Shown: positions 13,356-15,444 of the stretch, in pieces
How the letters are laid out: the number at the start of each line of letters is the position of its first letter
Position numbering within the stretch: the stretch's first letter is position 1
Assembly: GCA_937864895.1 (NCBI GenBank)
Contig: CALMDF010000131.1
Location: 1-15,444 of the forward strand
From: an uncultured Holophagales bacterium
GTDB lineage: Bacteria; Acidobacteriota; Thermoanaerobaculia; UBA5066
Length of the DNA stretch: 15,444 nucleotides
Direction of reading: 5' to 3'
Translations under genes and position numbers: made by a program
Notes under the pieces: generated by a model
The model's database searches: none
What the model was told of the DNA's origin: nothing
Seen by the model: only the letters and a program-made list of their open reading frames with translations

Positions 13356-14629
13356 TGCCTCCCGAGATCGTCTTCGTCGGCTGGAACCACCAGGGAGCGG
13401 ACCTCGACCTGAGGGCCCGCCTCGCCTTCACGCCCGAGACGGCGCGCGAGGCGCTGGAGGGGCTCTTCCGCGAGCGGATCCTCACGGAGGGGGCGGTCGT
13501 CTCGACGTGCAACCGCGCCGAGGTCTACGGCGTCAGCGAGGTCCCCGACAGCTTCGAGGCGCTCGCGGGCTTCTTCTCCCGGTTCCACTCCGTGGACGTC
13601 TCCGTCCTCCGCGAGAAGGCCCTCTCGGGGCACGGCGAAGCGACGGTGAGGCACCTCTTCCGCGTCGCCTCCGGCCTCGACTCGATGGTCCTCGGCGAGG
13701 CGCAGATCCTCGGCCAGATCCGTGAGGCGCACCGCCGCGCCGCCGAGGCGGGGACGGCTCGCGCCGTCACGAGCCGCCTCTTCCAGTCGGCCCTCGAGTG
13801 CGGAAAGCGGGTCCGGACCGAGACGTCCCTCGGGGCCCGTCCCGTTTCCGTTCCCGGCATCGCGCTCTCGCTCGTGGGGCGCATCTTCGAGTCGATCGAG
13901 GAATGCAAGGTCCTCCTCCTCGGCGCGGGGGAGACGGTCGAGCTCACGGCGCGTCTCCTCGCCGACGACGGCGTGAAGCAGATCCTCTTCTCGAACCGCT
14001 CGCCGGAGAAGGCGAAGGCGCTCGCGACCCACTTTCACGGCTGGACCGTGCCGTGGGAGGAGCGGGCGAAGGCCTTCGCCGACGTCGACATCGTCCTCTC
14101 GGCGACGGGGGCGACGGAGCCCGTCGTCACCGCCGCGATGCTCAAGCCCGTCCTCGGCCGCAGCCGCCGCCGGGGGCCGCTCCTCATCCTCGACCTCGCC
14201 GTCCCGCGGGACATCGAGACCGAGGTCGAGGGATTCTCCGACGTCTACCGCTACGACCTCGACGCCCTCGGCGAGCTCGCCTGCGACAACGCCAAGGACC
14301 GGATGACCGACGTCCCGCACGCCGAGCGGATCGTCGAGGACTCCACCCAGAAGTTCCTCGGCTGGCTCGCCGGCCTCTCGCACGTCGAGACGCTGAAGAC
14401 GCTCCGGGAGCGGCTCGAGAAGGCGCGCCTCGACGAGATCGAGCGCTACGCCTCGAAGCTCTCGCGCCTCTCCCCCGAAGACCGTGCCGTCGTCGAGAGG
14501 ATGACGGAGACGCTGCTCCACAAGATCCTCCACAACCCGACGATCGGCCTGAAGGAGGGAGACGCCTCCGAGCGACTCACCCGCGCGGCCGTCGTGAGGG
14601 CCCTCTTCAGGCTCGACGGCGGGGAATAG
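13355..14629 (+). CDS. hemA: Glutamyl-tRNA reductase
   Basis: Reduces glutamyl-tRNA(Glu) with NADPH to glutamate-1-semialdehyde, the first and usually controlled step of C5-pathway heme synthesis. It has 424 residues. Motifs are VGWNHQGADLDLR at the N-terminus, the catalytic cysteine in VVSTCNRAEVYG (Cys52), His100, GLDSMVLGEAQILGQIREAH (108-127), the NADPH fold LLLGAGETVELTARLL (187-202) with SNRSPEKA, and DLAVPRDIE. A C-terminal helical dimerisation domain (about 330-424) ends with LLHKILHNPTIGLKE. The ATG overlaps the stop of the HemX-like gene, so it is probably translationally coupled; only a weak GAAGG lies upstream. hemC follows after 44 nt. No heme-binding regulatory motif of the HRM type stands out. 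Confidence 0.97.
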   Translation: MPPEIVFVGWNHQGADLDLRARLAFTPETAREALEGLFRERILTEGAVVSTCNRAEVYGVSEVPDSFEALAGFFSRFHSVDVSVLREKALSGHGEATVRHLFRVASGLDSMVLGEAQILGQIREAHRRAAEAGTARAVTSRLFQSALECGKRVRTETSLGARPVSVPGIALSLVGRIFESIEECKVLLLGAGETVELTARLLADDGVKQILFSNRSPEKAKALATHFHGWTVPWEERAKAFADVDIVLSATGATEPVVTAAMLKPVLGRSRRRGPLLILDLAVPRDIETEVEGFSDVYRYDLDALGELACDNAKDRMTDVPHAERIVEDSTQKFLGWLAGLSHVETLKTLRERLEKARLDEIERYASKLSRLSPEDRAVVERMTETLLHKILHNPTIGLKEGDASERLTRAAVVRALFRLDGGE

Positions 14630-14673
14630 GACCGCCCGACCGGCGGCGCCCCGGCATCGAGGAAAGGACGACG

Positions 14674-15444
14674 ATGAGCGACGGACGACCCCTCAGGATG
14701 GGGACGCGCGCGAGCCTCCTGGCCCGGACGCAGTCGGGACATGTCGCGGCAGCCCTCACGCGGGCGACGGGGCGCGCCGTCGAGGAGGTCCTCGTCAGGA
14801 CCGAGGGGGACCAGCTCTCCACCGAGGGGCGGATCCCCTCGGCGGGCGACTCGGTCGGCGTCTTCGTCCGCGCTCTCGACGATGCCCTCCGCCGCGACGA
14901 GATCGACTTCGCCGTCCACTCCCTGAAGGACGTCCCGACCGAGTACGCCGGGGACCTCCTCATGGCGGCCGTCCCCGCGCGGGCCGACGTGAGGGACGCC
15001 CTCGTCGTCGCCTCGCGGCACTCCGCGCGGACCGTGCAGGAGCTTCCCCGGGGGGCGAAGGTCGCCACGGCGAGCCCGCGCCGCGTCGCGCAGCTCCTGC
15101 GCCTCAGGCCCGACCTGACGACGGTCACGATGGCCGGGAACGTCGACACCCGCCTGCGCCGCCTCGAGGAGGGGCGCGCCGACGCGCTCATCCTCGCCTG
15201 CGCCGGCCTCGACCGGCTCTCGTTCGGCGACAGGATCACGCTCCGCATCCCCCTCGACGAGCTCCTCTCGGCCCCGGCCCAGGGCGCGCTCGGCATCTCC
15301 TGCCGCCGGGACGACGCCGACGCCGCCGCCGCGATCGCCACGCTCGACGACCCGCTCGCCAGCGCCGCCGCGGCGGCCGAGCGGAGCCTCCTCAACGCCC
15401 TGCGCGCCGGGTGCCGCGCGCCCGTCGCCGCCCTCGCGACGCCG
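14674..15444 (+). CDS. hemC: Hydroxymethylbilane synthase (porphobilinogen deaminase), 3' end cut by window edge
   Basis: Condenses four porphobilinogens into hydroxymethylbilane on a dipyrromethane cofactor. The frame stays open to the last base (257 residues seen, about 50 missing). Motifs are MGTRASLLARTQS (9-21), FAVHSLKDVPT (79-89) with catalytic Asp86, ATASPRRVAQL (131-141; the usual form is GTSSLRR), AGNVDTRLRRLEEG (154-167), SAPAQGALGI (199-208) and the cofactor-attachment cysteine in RAGCRAP (Cys247, TGC at 15412-15414). The ATG at 14674 has AAAGGA 5 nt upstream. The 44-nt gap after hemA holds nothing else recognisable. The usual next gene would be hemD, outside the window. Confidence 0.96.
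   Translation, partial: MSDGRPLRMGTRASLLARTQSGHVAAALTRATGRAVEEVLVRTEGDQLSTEGRIPSAGDSVGVFVRALDDALRRDEIDFAVHSLKDVPTEYAGDLLMAAVPARADVRDALVVASRHSARTVQELPRGAKVATASPRRVAQLLRLRPDLTTVTMAGNVDTRLRRLEEGRADALILACAGLDRLSFGDRITLRIPLDELLSAPAQGALGISCRRDDADAAAAIATLDDPLASAAAAAERSLLNALRAGCRAPVAALATP

Noticed and set aside
14630..14673. Regulatory RNA, riboswitch or terminator between hemA and hemC
   Set aside because: Only 44 nt with a short GC-rich inverted segment (CCGGCGGCGCCCCGG) and a normal ribosome site. It is too short and lacks a T tract.
1..15444. CRISPR arrays, tRNA/rRNA genes, insertion sequences, attachment sites or defence genes
   Set aside because: No spaced direct repeats, cloverleaf-like sequences, transposase or integrase motifs were seen. 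Codon bias is even across the window, and all gaps between genes are shorter than 50 nt.

Overview
The window is very GC-rich, tightly packed bacterial chromosome. It carries no mobile elements, tRNA, rRNA or CRISPR arrays that I can see. The third-position GC bias is strong enough to leave long open frames antisense to nearly every gene. Secreted TPR and M1 proteins, a hemE-hemN-hemH-hemY cluster and a hemX-like/hemA/hemC cluster, all at very high GC, suggest a Gram-negative such as an Acidobacteriota or myxobacterial-type lineage. That placement is an inference from style, not from a marker gene.

Layout. Positions 1-1459 (+) hold an aldehyde dehydrogenase that enters from the left edge. Positions 1503-2621 (+) hold a secreted TPR plus alpha/beta-hydrolase-like protein whose catalytic triad looks lost. 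It converges on a leftward five-gene run, read from 9308 down to 2656: hemE, hemN, hemH, hemY (protoporphyrinogen oxidase) and a secreted M1 metallopeptidase. These genes are separated by 9 nt, a 1-nt overlap, a 4-nt overlap and 13 nt, so they are very likely one operon. Only 27 bp separate hemE from the divergent rightward run: a MurF-like ligase (9336-10769), purE, purK, a CcsA/HemX-like membrane protein, hemA, and hemC, which is cut by the right edge.

How the genes work together. HemA and HemC cover early tetrapyrrole synthesis (glutamyl-tRNA to glutamate semialdehyde, and porphobilinogen to hydroxymethylbilane). HemE, HemN, HemY and HemH finish the protoporphyrin-dependent route to heme. 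hemL, hemB and hemD are not in the window; hemD and/or hemB may follow hemC past the right edge. PurE and PurK carry out the AIR to CAIR step of purine synthesis. The CcsA/HemX-like gene overlaps hemA, as expected for a partner in heme supply or cytochrome c maturation.

Main points of interest: (i) the MurF-like ligase lacks the lysine that is carbamylated in Mur ligases and lacks the His-Asn adenine-site motif; (ii) hemE and murF appear to share an overlapping bidirectional -10 region with leaderless starts on both sides; (iii) several other genes have a TAnnnT box 6-11 nt before the start codon; (iv) hemY seems to start at a CTG codon inside the hemH stop; (v) the secreted TPR protein looks like a pseudo-hydrolase. 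I found no obvious new multi-gene defence or mobile system. Most of the window is recognisable housekeeping metabolism.
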